A stretch of DNA of 64,000 bases from Echinicola sp. 20G. Lineage in GTDB: Bacteria > Bacteroidota > Bacteroidia > Cytophagales > Cyclobacteriaceae. The first letter of the stretch is position 1, and every line of letters begins with the position of its first letter. Made by a program: the position numbers and the translations under genes. The stretch is taken from NCBI RefSeq assembly GCF_015533855.1, contig NZ_AP024154.1:5477501-5541500 (forward strand), in the 5' to 3' direction. Below are positions 29,601 to 39,102 of the stretch, one piece after another. The notes below the pieces were generated by a model that saw only the letters and a program-made list of their open reading frames with translations, was not told where the DNA came from and ran no database searches.

Positions 29601-30890
29601 ACCGCCATATTGTTTGGAACGCTGAACTTTCAAATCTACTCCAACGTCATAGTAACCAGCTTTCTTCACATCAATTTTATAGGTAACCCATTCATCCTTG
29701 TATACATGCCTGATAAGTCCTTCCTCAATGATGGGCTCATTCCTAAGTTTATAGTCATGAGCATCGGATGCCTTAAAGCGGTCAGGAACAGAAATCGGAT
29801 CTTTCATTATTCTGATTTGAATGATCCTATCACTGGTATTGCCATTGATATCGGTGGCCACCGCCTTCAGCTGATGAATACCTGTAGTCAAGTCATCAAG
29901 CAGTCCCCCGCTCCACTCATAGGGTGCCGCATAATCAATCCCAATGAGTTCATTATTCGCATTGTATAATTTTATATTTGCTATAGGATCTTGAGTGTAA
30001 TCAACTGCGACGTTTACTGTAATATTGGCATGGTTCTGAAAATAATCATCATTTTGAGGTGCTGTAAAAGACAAATGAGGTTGAATCCAGTCATCAGCTG
30101 TTTTTTGCTTGATAAGCCAACGAGCCACCCCAAACGTCCCTCCGGCATCATCAGCATCCGGAAATACTTCATCATTATTGTAACAGTTCACATTAAAAAT
30201 CACCAAATCTGACTTTAAGAAATGAGGCTTATTTTTCTCCTTAAAATATCTTTTTAAATAATAGTAAAATGCTTTGTAGGCACTAAGGTTGTACTCGTGA
30301 TTGCGTTGGTAAGTGGTCAGGAAGGAACATATTTTATTATTGCTTACACAGAATTCCAGCAAATCCGCGGCTTGTTGGTACTTAGCAGGGTCGTCCATCT
30401 GAAATTCAAATTCCGCACCATCGGCAACCAATATTTGGGCACGAAAATCATCACTCCTGCTATCTGTATGAAATTTACGGGTATGGGCCAACATTGGAAA
30501 AGGTGGATTTTGAGCCATAATAGTGTTCCAATCGTTGACATTCATGCCGTCCCCTTCCTGATAGAGCATAAAAGCCAAGACATTTGACCCTTCAGGCATT
30601 TTGGTAACTACAGTAGAATTGGCCACATCCTGATTGTGCCACACTGCATGGTGCAGGGCATTTTTATGGGTAAGATTGTTAAAAATGGTGGCTATTTGTG
30701 CATCCGAATAACCTGCCCAATCCTTGTAGGTTAATCGAATACCATCTGCATTTTCTGCAATAAATGGATAGTTGGATTTATCCAATATCCGTGCATCCCC
30801 ATCCCTGGTGATGGTTGGGACCACTTTTTGGGCAAATAGGGAATTACATAGTGCGAAGCAGAAGGTTATAATGGGTATAATCTTTTTCAT
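26628..30890 (-). CDS. Large T9SS-exported multi-CBM protein with an unrecognised N-terminal domain
   Basis: The start at ATG 30890 gives a clean signal peptide (IIPIITFCFALCNSLFAQ) and 1420 residues. The frame extends 49 codons further upstream but that part looks like leader. Approximate domains: 20-275 unrecognised, possibly catalytic; 278-360 Ig-like; 367-510 CBM6-like ('IIEEGLIRHVYKDEWVTYKIDVKKAGYYDVGVDL'); 520-613 Ig-like; 617-777 second CBM6-like ('GEWLSYTFESVDSGQYEVSFLAASR'); 790-877 Ig-like; 880-1007 F5/8-type C ('NVADGKLGTRWSS'); 1013-1310 Ig/HYR-like; 1343-1420 Por secretion sorting domain ('VVYPNPTIKDFTIDF'). It is probably a cell-surface or released glycan-binding enzyme or adhesin. 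Copy 5 of the two-block element lies ~370 bp upstream. Confidence 0.85.
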   Translation of the reverse strand: MKKIIPIITFCFALCNSLFAQKVVPTITRDGDARILDKSNYPFIAENADGIRLTYKDWAGYSDAQIATIFNNLTHKNALHHAVWHNQDVANSTVVTKMPEGSNVLAFMLYQEGDGMNVNDWNTIMAQNPPFPMLAHTRKFHTDSRSDDFRAQILVADGAEFEFQMDDPAKYQQAADLLEFCVSNNKICSFLTTYQRNHEYNLSAYKAFYYYLKRYFKEKNKPHFLKSDLVIFNVNCYNNDEVFPDADDAGGTFGVARWLIKQKTADDWIQPHLSFTAPQNDDYFQNHANITVNVAVDYTQDPIANIKLYNANNELIGIDYAAPYEWSGGLLDDLTTGIHQLKAVATDINGNTSDRIIQIRIMKDPISVPDRFKASDAHDYKLRNEPIIEEGLIRHVYKDEWVTYKIDVKKAGYYDVGVDLKVQRSKQYGGTIILNKGTFGALTEVGRFTTITNDPDQPALPDFTENPKVNMDSIWFDEGLQEITFTFDHPSGITRPQFYLFTYDFKLQGAPTIEINTPSLNSNGEYDIITAPGKIVVVSNITPVNGENIEYADLYINGNFVRRDSSAPYSWNDEDQDAAQLSNLPEGVYSMEIVTEDDQNNKAYKRFELKVVNRMPYTNLTIPGTTQAWHFDIGGEGAAYHDFNVGYERGLPEERNPRRAIAGKEDVEIDAVQGDFAVSGIRDGEWLSYTFESVDSGQYEVSFLAASRIGKSANIKLLLDGKDLGDVVITGTGANFSDYEWYTASGIIIPENMSNASLQMIFTPRDGTTSWLFFFKEFKFTKTGPASSPIVNEINLPEQLCENQSITVKVDAVDINGNIANVELLLDGISLGRADEMPYEFTFSLPEGGSYELTAIATDDESNTGEKTVLFSSTGCDVAEEKLDACNITASSSQAPNVPGNVADGKLGTRWSSSGDGETLTMDLCETFHIGSIRAAFLSGDRRKSYFDIQVSTDGISWTDVLTNVASSGSTTGLEDFALSNPVDARYVRYVGHGNSASSWNSVTELEVWGVVNQAPTVVMGNPLNNSTIELGESTVLEANAIDDGSITQIDYRLDKKLYAQTKSAPFDVTWTASEVGSFVIDAVAYDDQRISSVSEGVAVEVVDRTAPSVVCNNITVYLDEEGNALISAEELDGGSTDLSGVVSFSASQTNFTCGNIGANDVVLTVTDPYNNSASCRAIVTVLDTIAPVINLATESIAIWPPNHKYRTFNVADFVGSVSDNCADLNIDDVVILSVSSDEAENADEDGNTLNDIVIGPNCSTVDLMQERSGTGDGRVYTIVLALEDNYQNKVLEQVTVTVPVDEAIPVIDNEVVYSVNGNCTSRSEERTLFVNEDSATSSGGQHELVVYPNPTIKDFTIDFGEMGTVQVFIHNRVGGLVYNRAVSEQMLHLSKGDVFRSGVYVITAIDQSGEKYYQKLIIK

Positions 30891-31550
30891 ATTGAATAGT
30901 TTAGGTTTTAATTTATTATTAAGGTTATCTTGATTTTTTTTAGTTAGGGATGGATATTGATAGCCGTCCATTACGTCTGAAATGCTTATTTCTGCCCCAC
31001 AACGCTTAGCCTTGTTGAGTATTCTATGATAGGGCACTAGAAATTGAGGTTATCTGTTCTTATCCTAAAATTTAAATTAATTGATCCTCTTCTAAATAAA
31101 TTCGAACGTCTAAATAGGAATACTAGCCTATGAAAATGTCTACAAAGGGGGATAGATGTAAATAAACTTTAAAAGCAATCCAACCGTTTTCAGACCTCCA
31201 ACAGTTAGTAATTCAAAGATTAACAGTAATATTAACCACTTTAAAAACATAGGTTATCCTGCCTCGTATTGGCACATAGATTGGCAAATCATGAGAAATA
31301 CAAAATAAAACCACCACAATCAAGTTTTCTATAAAAATCAGGGACTCATTCAAATAAAAAATCTATATGTCCATACTACCTCGTAAAAGCACAACAGCTT
31401 CTAACATGCCAAGATCGTCAAAGGAAAATTTCTCAGGGTTATTTTAGAAAATCAGCCCGATAACCTTTAAACTTTCATTATCTTTTATGTGGCACTGGCA
31501 CTCATCTAAATCAATCCAGAGGAATTTAATCTCCATTTTCCCTTCTTACC
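30891..31550. other. Intergenic spacer with regulatory element
   Basis: The 660-bp spacer holds copy 5 of the two-block element (31228-31274). 30891-31037 is open in the frame of the downstream gene, but it lacks a signal peptide and reads like leader. I see nothing else. Confidence 0.6.
31228..31274 (-). promoter_or_regulatory. Two-block locus element, copy 5
   Basis: 31256-31274 reads ATCCTGCCTCGTATTGGCA and 31228-31237 reads AATATTAACC, identical to the second block of copy 2. The spacer is 18 bp. The first block diverges at its outer end. Confidence 0.6.
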
Positions 31551-32493
31551 TTAGTTTTTTATAACCATTACTCCACATATAAATATCACTTGGGGATAAT
31601 TGACATTTCCGGTAAGTACACCGTCACTACTTCCTTGAACATAGCCCCCCAGCGGCAAACAGACTTTAAGTCCCCTCTATCCCAACTGCCTGCTGCCATT
31701 TCAACGTCATTAATAAATACCTTGTAATTATAACTATCATCGGTCACTCGTAGGTTGAAGCTCTCTCCCACTGATTTACCCGTTGATATACTTTCATTCT
31801 ACCACCAAGTAATTTCCCTTTTTATGATATCAATATCTCCAGCAACTGTCACATGCAGCCCCACAACCCAAGCAGGATTAATTTCTCCTTCTGCAGTAGC
31901 TTTAGATTGGAATATTTTGAGGTCTTTGGTAACATTGAGTCCTTCTACATGGTAAAGTGCAGAGAAGGTCATGACCCTATTTTCATCCCTTCTAATACCT
32001 AAATTAGGGGCATAGGCTTCACTTCAGCCTGCCCCCACACGGGTGCTTTGACAATTTTGGTCTCCGGGAAAGACCCTAAAAACCTGTGTGTTTCCATCTT
32101 TTTGGTACCATCGGATACTTTCATTAGGATCAATGGCCTGGGAATTAAGGGGGGGGGGTACCATCTCATTTGACTGTCTGACATCACCCGGCGGGACCCG
32201 GTGCTGGTTGTCTCTATACTGCCATTCGGCACATCCACAAAGGTCCCTCTGGTATCTATGGGGCCATTGGCCACCTTCTCCCTCAAAACTGTCGTTTCTT
32301 GGTCAGTGGCTGCACTCGATTCATCACCTATTAGATTATTCCAAGTAGGGTTCCAATTGGAGTAGGAATGTAAGCCAGATGGAAGCACCTTCTGATCTTT
32401 TTTATTTCATCTTGTACTTTCCTCTTGCACGCATGCGTAAAAGAGGCCTGTCAATAAAGTGCTTAGCACAAAAATATTAATGGTTAATTTCAT
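31551..32493 (-). pseudogene. Broken paralogue of the PL28-like jelly-roll lyase lipoprotein
   Basis: The region is alignable along its whole length with the intact gene at 4484-5443: lipoprotein signal (ending LFYAC), 'NWNPTWNNLIGDESSA', 'VANGPIDTRGTFVDVPN', 'VMTFSALYHVE', 'LKIFQSKATAE', 'GESFNLRVTDD' and 'DRGDLKSVCRWGA'. At least five lesions are visible. TGA at 32409-32407 follows the signal. A frameshift occurs at a run of ten C on the coding strand (32149-32158). TGA is at 32026-32024 and TAG at 31801-31799. A one-base deletion near 31643 falls inside the 'RWGAYVQG' strand. The original stop is TAA 31553-31551. The gene is dead unless recoded, which is not credible with five lesions. Confidence 0.9.
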
Positions 32494-32566
32494 GCCTATT
32501 TTTTGGTTAGAATGGTTTTAGAGTTTGATTGACTTTATTCGTATTTTTTCCAGATAATCCTCTTAA

Positions 32567-33991
32567 TTAATAGGTCGTCTTGACAAGGAAATCCTTTCCC
32601 CATTTATTCCGTAACTCTATTGCCAGACTGTCAACAAGGTTTTCGTATTCCTTCTTTTCGGCGAGATTATCCAGTTCTAAAGGATCATTGCTATGATCAA
32701 ACAACATTCTTTCATAGCCTAAACCATTATCATCAGTCCACTCAGTATAAAAAAGGTCGCCTTTAATGATTGTTACAGCATCTTTAAACTTAGCAATGCC
32801 CCAATTCTTTTCAGGAGGATTTCCTTCCAAGATTACAGCCATACTGATGCCTTCAACTGTTTCAGGTACATCTATCCCTATTAGCTCACACAAGGTCGGA
32901 TAGACATCGATATACTCCGTGATTACCTCCGTTTTTTCACCTTTAGTCTTGCCCGGCACTTTAAGTACAAGAGGTGTCCTAAGTGCTGATTCAAAAGTAG
33001 AGTGCTTCGCCCAAAGTTTGTGGTCTCCTAAGTTCCATCCGTGATCTCCCCATAATACAACTATCGTATTTTCATCCAAATTCAATTTTTTCAATTCATC
33101 GAGGACTCTTCCAATCTGGGCATCCACATAACTCACTGAAGCATAATATCCATGAATGAGTTCTTTTGCTAAATCATCAGCCAATAGCCCCTTTTTAGGA
33201 ACTTGACTATATTTCCGTAATTCTCCGAAATTATGAAACGCTAAACTCGGGGTTGAGGCAGGCTGATGGTAATTTTTTGGGAGTTTAATTTCCTTGGGAT
33301 CATAAAGATCCCAATATTTTTTTGGTGCATTAAATGGTAAGTGAGGTTTCATAAAGCCTAATGCTAGGAAAAAAGGGTTCTTACTCCCCTTTAGCTTTCG
33401 AAGGTTTTCAATTCCTTTGTTGGCTATTTTTCCATCAAAATAAACATCATCTGATACGTCTGCCGATTCCGTTGGGTGTCCATAGCCAGTTTCTTCGGTA
33501 AGAGCTATATTTTTTTGCAATTGATAATCACGAATATTCCCCTTTGGAAACCAAATCTGATCCCAGGCTTGCTCGTCGTCATTATTATGATGGTAGATTT
33601 TACCATTTGAGATAGTCCGATAGCCATTCTTTTTCAAGAGCGCTGGCAAGGATATCGCTCCAGGATAATCTACGTCTTTTCTTGTTCTCGCATCTATAAA
33701 TCGATAACGGGTGGGGCGAGTTCCTGTAAGTAGACTGGCCCTAGAGGCACCACAGACAGGTATATTGCAATAGGCCCTATTAAATACCAAACTTTCACTG
33801 GCAAACTTATCCAGATTAGGAGACGAAATGTTCTGAGATCCATAAAAATTCAGTTCTGGCCGCAAATCATCTACCGCAATAAACAGGATATTTGGCTTTT
33901 TTGTCGTATTGGTTGACTTTGCGTTTTTTTTTGTACAATTGACAAATAACAGCGCTACAAAAAAGGCGAGTATAAGGCTTTTTAATTTCAT
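32567..33991 (-). CDS. Family S1 sulfatase lipoprotein, iduronate-2-sulfatase-like
   Basis: This is a 474-residue sulfatase. The lipoprotein signal ends LFVNC (Cys19). '[28 protein letters not shown]' is the metal site of the iduronate-2-sulfatase-like subgroup. The modification site is C80-G-A-S-R (C-x-A-S-R rather than C-x-P-S-R). '[17 protein letters not shown]' and '[23 protein letters not shown]' follow, as in the S1_7-type group (recall). It could act on sulfated iduronate or rhamnose; this is not decidable from sequence. It lies 44 bp downstream of another sulfatase gene and 73 bp upstream of the lyase pseudogene, so these formed one operon. Confidence 0.94.
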   Translation of the reverse strand: MKLKSLILAFFVALLFVNCTKKNAKSTNTTKKPNILFIAVDDLRPELNFYGSQNISSPNLDKFASESLVFNRAYCNIPVCGASRASLLTGTRPTRYRFIDARTRKDVDYPGAISLPALLKKNGYRTISNGKIYHHNNDDEQAWDQIWFPKGNIRDYQLQKNIALTEETGYGHPTESADVSDDVYFDGKIANKGIENLRKLKGSKNPFFLALGFMKPHLPFNAPKKYWDLYDPKEIKLPKNYHQPASTPSLAFHNFGELRKYSQVPKKGLLADDLAKELIHGYYASVSYVDAQIGRVLDELKKLNLDENTIVVLWGDHGWNLGDHKLWAKHSTFESALRTPLVLKVPGKTKGEKTEVITEYIDVYPTLCELIGIDVPETVEGISMAVILEGNPPEKNWGIAKFKDAVTIIKGDLFYTEWTDDNGLGYERMLFDHSNDPLELDNLAEKKEYENLVDSLAIELRNKWGKDFLVKTTY

Positions 33992-34035
33992 GTTTTTTAA
34001 ATTTCATATATTTGATTGACACGAAAGGCAGCTAA

Positions 34036-35559
34036 TTACCAATGCTTAATGATCAAATAATCCTCCTCATTGAGCGTATTCTTCATAGAATCAGGAATAG
34101 TCCTTAACCTGGTATTTTGATCTAGTTTAAATCCCTTATTCCCTTCCCCAGTGATTAAAGGCATATTCCCTATTTCCTCATTCAGAAAATCGCCTTGCAA
34201 TTCCATCCATTTAAACAATTCATCACATAACCTATTTTTAATACCCTGATAGTCGACATCTTCAATTAGATTGTTTTGCTCAAAGGGGTCACTTTGAAGA
34301 TCATATAGCACCTCAAAAGGCTCCTCCTTAAAAGCCATCGCTCCTCTACGAATAAAGAAATTAACATTGGGGTTGTCCCCTAGGTTTTGCTCCACCACAT
34401 CAATGGAGTTGAAATTCCTGATATATTTATATCGCTTATCTCGGATCATCCTTGCGGGAAATACTTCTGATACTAAGATATTTTGATTGGTTCTGACCCC
34501 ATATACATATTGGTGAATTTCCTGATCCCTCCCCTGTAGCAAGGGCAAAATACTTTTACCATCCAAATCCCCCACTGACTCGCCCCCAGCGATTTCTAGA
34601 AAAGTGGGCAACATATCAACATAGTGAACCAATTGCCCAGAGGCGGTTCCCGCCTCGATGACGTCTGGCCATCGGGCCACAAGAGGTACACGAAGCCCGA
34701 TATCCTTTACTGTAAACTTTCCGGAAACTCCATGATCAGCACTGTACATAAACAGGGTATTTTTATCTAAATGCTTATCTACCAATTGTAATACTTTTTC
34801 CAGTTGTGTATTGTCTTCCTGAATACTTCGATAATAGCCTGCCTTTTTATTGACAAATGATTTGTCTGATTTTTTATGCTCATTGAAAGGATAAAATTGA
34901 ATATCTTCCGCCTGAGCATTTTCTACTTTAAAATATTCTGCATGGGGATAGTAAGAAGCGATAAGTAAGAAAAAGGGCTTCTGCCTCTTCTTCTTGAAAA
35001 AGTTTTCGATGCTATCCAAAGGAATATATTCTCTCGGGACTCCTTCCTTATATACCCCTTTCCATTCTATGTCCCAGTCAAAAACCTGATCTGGCTTGAT
35101 ATGGCTTTTTCCTGCCAGCACAACCTCATAACCTAGCGCCTGCATTCGTTGGGTGATACTTTCAATATCAGGCTTTACCGGAGTATGGTTTGCAAAACAA
35201 CCATTTTTGAGGGGGTATTTTCCCGTAAGCAATTGGGAGCGACTTGGCGCGCAAATAGCTTGACCAGTAAAGGCATTTTCAAACAATAGCCCCTCTCTTG
35301 CAAGCTGGTCTACCGCAGGTGTATGGACTTTTTCATTCCCATAGCACCCATAATCATAAATATCCTGATCATCAGCAACATAGAAAATGATATTAGGTTG
35401 TTGATAAACTTTCGTTGGACTACTCCCATGTGATACCTTAATAGTAGTATCAGCGGTGCTTGATCGTTGACAGCTTGTATTTACAAACGCAAATAGGGCT
35501 AACCATCCCAATAGCACCTTATATATACCATTTGCATACCTAAACTGATAATTCTTCAT
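34036..35559 (-). CDS. Family S1 sulfatase lipoprotein
   Basis: This is a 507-residue sulfatase. The lipoprotein signal ends NTSC (Cys30). It has the metal site 'NIIFYVADDQDIYDYGCYGNEKVHTPAVDQLA', the formylglycine site C103-A-P-S-R, 'VVLAGKSHIKPDQ', 'LIASYYPHAEY', and 'MYSADHGVSGKFTVKDIGLRVPLVARWP'. The C-terminal subdomain has 'LYDLQSDPFEQNNL'. It belongs to a different subgroup from the neighbour at 32567. It is probably a periplasmic or surface exo-sulfatase for the locus substrate. The 181-bp upstream gap lacks a clear copy of the two-block element. Confidence 0.94.
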   Translation of the reverse strand: MKNYQFRYANGIYKVLLGWLALFAFVNTSCQRSSTADTTIKVSHGSSPTKVYQQPNIIFYVADDQDIYDYGCYGNEKVHTPAVDQLAREGLLFENAFTGQAICAPSRSQLLTGKYPLKNGCFANHTPVKPDIESITQRMQALGYEVVLAGKSHIKPDQVFDWDIEWKGVYKEGVPREYIPLDSIENFFKKKRQKPFFLLIASYYPHAEYFKVENAQAEDIQFYPFNEHKKSDKSFVNKKAGYYRSIQEDNTQLEKVLQLVDKHLDKNTLFMYSADHGVSGKFTVKDIGLRVPLVARWPDVIEAGTASGQLVHYVDMLPTFLEIAGGESVGDLDGKSILPLLQGRDQEIHQYVYGVRTNQNILVSEVFPARMIRDKRYKYIRNFNSIDVVEQNLGDNPNVNFFIRRGAMAFKEEPFEVLYDLQSDPFEQNNLIEDVDYQGIKNRLCDELFKWMELQGDFLNEEIGNMPLITGEGNKGFKLDQNTRLRTIPDSMKNTLNEEDYLIIKHW

Positions 35560-35740
35560 TTAATATGGATTGAACGATTAAATCATATTTCTTTGTTTTT
35601 AATACCTTAGGTCCCCCTTATATTGACCAATATTTGATCTGTGCTGATAATTTAAATCCTTTGATCTCCTGATTTGTCAATTACTAATACATAACCCCTT
35701 TAAGTTATTTCTACCACTCAACTCGTCTTTGTTTTACAAA

Positions 35741-37558
35741 TCATTTGTACAAATACAATAAGGCATCTTTATCAAAGGGGGTTTCCAAATTCACTGCCTC
35801 TGTGGTGGTCTCTCCATCAACTTCAACCTGCTCACCATTTTTAGGGTTTAGCCAAATGGCCTTATATCCTACATCCGGAAGTTCTAATTGAACAGCGCCT
35901 TTTTCTTTCAAATAAACCAGGTAGACCTCTCCCCTTTTGGCCAAAACATAATCCTCCGGATTCGAAGTCAATTCATTTATATTCATCATTTGACTGAGAG
36001 GAAGATCATGATCAGTAAAGAAACTATGGGCCACATGGCATTGGTCCCAGAAAAGATCCCGGCTTCTCCAGGATTCGCAGGTCAAATCGGAATGTGCATG
36101 TTTATAACCAAAATACCATTCCACACCGCTACCTCCAGCCATTAAGGTTCCCCACAGCGCATTTATCCTAGCGGTATCATGGTCGGGATCCTCGTTATCC
36201 GGAAGCAATGAGTGTCCTGCATCCCCAGGTTCATCCACAGCTACTACCAGCTTTCGTCCTGAGACAGCTGAAGCTTTTACCCACTTGTTGGTAACGCGAT
36301 GTACTCGACTAAAATCAGGTTTATTAGTTTGCACCGAAAATCCCTTGACAGCTGTCATGCTATCTACAAGTGGTTGATAATATTTCTCGTGCTCATTGGG
36401 AAAAGTATGTACTACTGAGATATTTTTGTAGGGATCTTTTTCGGCAAAATACCTTGCAAAATCATTGAGCTGTTGTAGTGTATTGGTATTTTCTTCCCCC
36501 AAATTCCAGTTTAGTGCCAAATGGTGTGAATATCTGGCTATCAGTTCACGGTAATAAAGTTTTCGTTCACGGCCCAAATCACCACCATCCATCTTTTGAT
36601 CATTTTCATTCTCCTGGGTCTTGAAATGTAAATACATCCCCTTCATTTCTCCATAAGAAAAGAGTTGTTCCCATTGATCCATTTTGGATACATCAAAGCG
36701 GTCATGAATGATATGATTTTCCCATTCGCTTGGCTTTTTTCTTTCACCCGCGGATTTTTCATATTCCTCCAGGCTCACGTTAAGTAAATGAGGAAAAACG
36801 TTGCGGTCATCACCATCAACATTAAAGGTTAAAAATGAAAAAGCATTCAATCCCTTCTGGTACAAATAGTTGATTGCACCCATAATATTTTTACCTTTTT
36901 GCCTGTCTGCCCCCCATAAATAAGGACTTGCATCTTCATTATAATCCTGGTCATGGTCTTCCCATTTTTTAAGCCGATTTCCTACATTGGGAGTGTCATC
37001 AAACTCAAAATAGGCCAGCAGGTTTTCAGGAGCATCTACCCCATTTTTCACAAAATATTTTCCCGACTGGCTAAATTGAAGGTAATGTTCTCCCACATAC
37101 CTCAGCCGACCCTGTGCACGAAGATCTCTCCCGGTCTTATCCGATTCGACTACCTCAAAAGACCCGGTTTGACCATCCATATATCCAGCACTTTCTCCTT
37201 CTTCCCCACCTACAGCGACGTCATTTCCTTCCTTAAAGGATACTTTATAATCCCATTGCCCAGGGGCATCTGGCGAAAAGTGGACCCTCCACCTGTTACC
37301 TTCTGTAGCAGAGGTAAAGGCAGCATTTCCATCGGCGGCGAAATACCCTGGTACAACAAATGATTTTTCGCCTTGTGAAAAGTTCACCTCTAATCGATAA
37401 TCGGTAAATGGATTGGGAGAGGCCGTTTCGCTGCTCTCTGGCCCTTCAAAAGTCAGCGTTACCTTATGCCAAACTTTTAATTCCCCACTTATCTGAGGAA
37501 CTTTGGTGCAAGACATAAAAACCGCCGTTACTATTAATAGAAATAAATCAGGCTTCAT
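35741..37558 (-). CDS. DUF5060 glycosidase-like lipoprotein
   Basis: This is a 605-residue lipoprotein (signal ending VFMSC, Cys17). The N-terminal beta-sandwich (about 25-115: 'VWHKVTLTFEGP', 'VPGYFAADGNA', 'WRVHFSPDAPGQWDYKVSF') is DUF5060. It is followed by a probable TIM-barrel ('YFVKNGVDAPENLLAYFEFD', 'WNLGEENTN' with candidate acid Glu, 'VAVDEPGDAGHSL') and a C-terminal collagen-binding-like beta domain ('VYLVYLKEKGAVQLELPDVGYKAIWLNPKNGE'). Family members are putative glycoside hydrolases of largely unassigned activity and are common in algal-polysaccharide loci. It lies 32 bp downstream of the beta-propeller lyase candidate, in the same operon. Confidence 0.85.
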   Translation of the reverse strand: MKPDLFLLIVTAVFMSCTKVPQISGELKVWHKVTLTFEGPESSETASPNPFTDYRLEVNFSQGEKSFVVPGYFAADGNAAFTSATEGNRWRVHFSPDAPGQWDYKVSFKEGNDVAVGGEEGESAGYMDGQTGSFEVVESDKTGRDLRAQGRLRYVGEHYLQFSQSGKYFVKNGVDAPENLLAYFEFDDTPNVGNRLKKWEDHDQDYNEDASPYLWGADRQKGKNIMGAINYLYQKGLNAFSFLTFNVDGDDRNVFPHLLNVSLEEYEKSAGERKKPSEWENHIIHDRFDVSKMDQWEQLFSYGEMKGMYLHFKTQENENDQKMDGGDLGRERKLYYRELIARYSHHLALNWNLGEENTNTLQQLNDFARYFAEKDPYKNISVVHTFPNEHEKYYQPLVDSMTAVKGFSVQTNKPDFSRVHRVTNKWVKASAVSGRKLVVAVDEPGDAGHSLLPDNEDPDHDTARINALWGTLMAGGSGVEWYFGYKHAHSDLTCESWRSRDLFWDQCHVAHSFFTDHDLPLSQMMNINELTSNPEDYVLAKRGEVYLVYLKEKGAVQLELPDVGYKAIWLNPKNGEQVEVDGETTTEAVNLETPFDKDALLYLYK

Positions 37559-37590
37559 AGTGGGTATATTTGTTAATGTTCATTTGTATC

Positions 37591-38871
37591 CTAATCTAGG
37601 GGCCACATGATTATTTCAAGAAGATTATTTTTGGAAACAACCATAGTCATAAGTTCTTTTCTTCTAGGGCACATGATACTATTGCCCGAGGTAATAAAAT
37701 TGCCTTGAATGCTTGCACGTTCTTTCCAATCCTTCCACTTATGACCCTCTGAGGCCGTAAACATCCGAAGATGGGTAGGCGTGTTGACCATAAAATACAA
37801 TGTGTTGGTAGTTATATCACAATAAAGCTTGGGACGGTCGCCTCTAAAAGTTCCAATGGTATTGCTGGACCATGTATATTTCCCCGTCTCATGGATACCC
37901 GTATAATGCACATAGTTGTCTCCGCTCCGCACTACAACATGTACATTTCCCTGGCCATCCACAGCGCATCCATTGTGATTGGAAAGCCCAGACTCCATAG
38001 GGATATCGGCCACTTTGACACCCTCACTTTCTAGGTTTATAGGAAGGGGGACTGATTGTCCATTGCTGTTCATCCAGCTTTGCCCATTATCCATGGAGTA
38101 GGCAAACATTAAGTCGTGATTTGAATAGGCATTGGGTGATTCCCGCCATACCCAAGTTAGGAACAAGGTACTCTTTTGATATTGAACATCATTAAAATAA
38201 GCACAGCGATTTTCATCGCCCATATATGATCCTTTCGCTCCATCAATAATAATAGAACCCTTGGGCCAAAATCCATCATCATTGTACCTGGCAAACCAGG
38301 TATCACCATTTCCACTGCCCCTTTCCCGGTACATAAAAAACAATTCGCCATTGTCTCCATTCACAAACCTCGGATAAGTCACCTTATGGATTGCTGCCCG
38401 ATTGGACTGAAGGTAATTTCGGACTTCATTAAAGCCACCTGCTGTAAATTTTTCATCGCTGACAGTGGCCATATTTTCATCAGAAATCATATACCTCAGG
38501 TCCCGAGCATGCATATCAAAGGCCAGGTGAATTCTATTATCCTTAGGGGAAATGGCTATATTGGGCGTATTGTGATTATCAAAAACGCCATTTCGCTTTT
38601 CATAAGAATGTGCCAATTCTATCGTTACCCACTGATCTCCTTTGCCATAATTGCTATTTCTTGATACACATAATTTTCTGTCTGCATTGTAAAAAACCAC
38701 ATAGACAAAGTTTTCATAGGCAGCAAGGGCATTTTGCTGCGTGGATGTGGCTATCACCGGATTGACAGACCAACACTTCGAGGAAATGGTGGATCTTGTG
38801 TACCCTTCATTTTGGGAAAAGGCAAACACAGGTACCGCAAGAAATAAGTAAATAGCTAGTAATCTTTTCAT
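37591..38871 (-). CDS. BNR_4 beta-propeller protein, probable PL24/PL25-type ulvan lyase
   Basis: This is a 426-residue secreted protein (signal ending FAFSQ, residue 20) with repeated 'NRIHLAFD', 'STLFLTWVWRE' and 'GNVHVVVRSGD' blades of a seven-bladed propeller. Four polar positions stand out: His100 (DNHNTPN), His121 (FDMHARDLRY), Tyr166 (TYPRF) and Arg182 (MYRERG). From recall, ulvan lyases PL24 (His146, His167, Tyr243, Arg259) and PL25 (His123, His143, Tyr188, Arg204) have the same order. The H-H (~21) and Y-R (16) spacings agree, and the H-to-Y distance fits PL25 best. Proposed role: cleavage between sulfated rhamnose and uronic acid. It is co-transcribed with the DUF5060 gene. Confidence 0.75.
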   Translation of the reverse strand: MKRLLAIYLFLAVPVFAFSQNEGYTRSTISSKCWSVNPVIATSTQQNALAAYENFVYVVFYNADRKLCVSRNSNYGKGDQWVTIELAHSYEKRNGVFDNHNTPNIAISPKDNRIHLAFDMHARDLRYMISDENMATVSDEKFTAGGFNEVRNYLQSNRAAIHKVTYPRFVNGDNGELFFMYRERGSGNGDTWFARYNDDGFWPKGSIIIDGAKGSYMGDENRCAYFNDVQYQKSTLFLTWVWRESPNAYSNHDLMFAYSMDNGQSWMNSNGQSVPLPINLESEGVKVADIPMESGLSNHNGCAVDGQGNVHVVVRSGDNYVHYTGIHETGKYTWSSNTIGTFRGDRPKLYCDITTNTLYFMVNTPTHLRMFTASEGHKWKDWKERASIQGNFITSGNSIMCPRRKELMTMVVSKNNLLEIIMWPLD

Positions 38872-39102
38872 TTATAGACTTACAGATTGAGCTTATAACT
38901 GATTTTTAACGGGTATTTCCAAATTGGTTACCGTAAACAAGGAAATCATTCTTTGTCAAACACTTCAGGAAAATTGGTAACATTTCCCTCTAAAATTAGA
39001 TTGAATGTAAGGGCTTAAGCTTTAACAATATTCCATAAAAAAGGTCATATCGTACATTTAAAGGGGAGACTGATAAAATAATGGCTGTCAATTGCTAACA
39101 AA

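Noticed and set aside
30891..31037. A 49-residue N-terminal extension of the T9SS multi-CBM protein
   Set aside because: The extension is not signal-like, and a clean signal peptide begins at the ATG at 30890. The added stretch reads like untranslated leader.
35560..35740. A copy of the element upstream of the sulfatase at 34036-35559
   Set aside because: A GGTCAATAT resembling the second block is present, but the first block at 18 bp does not match.
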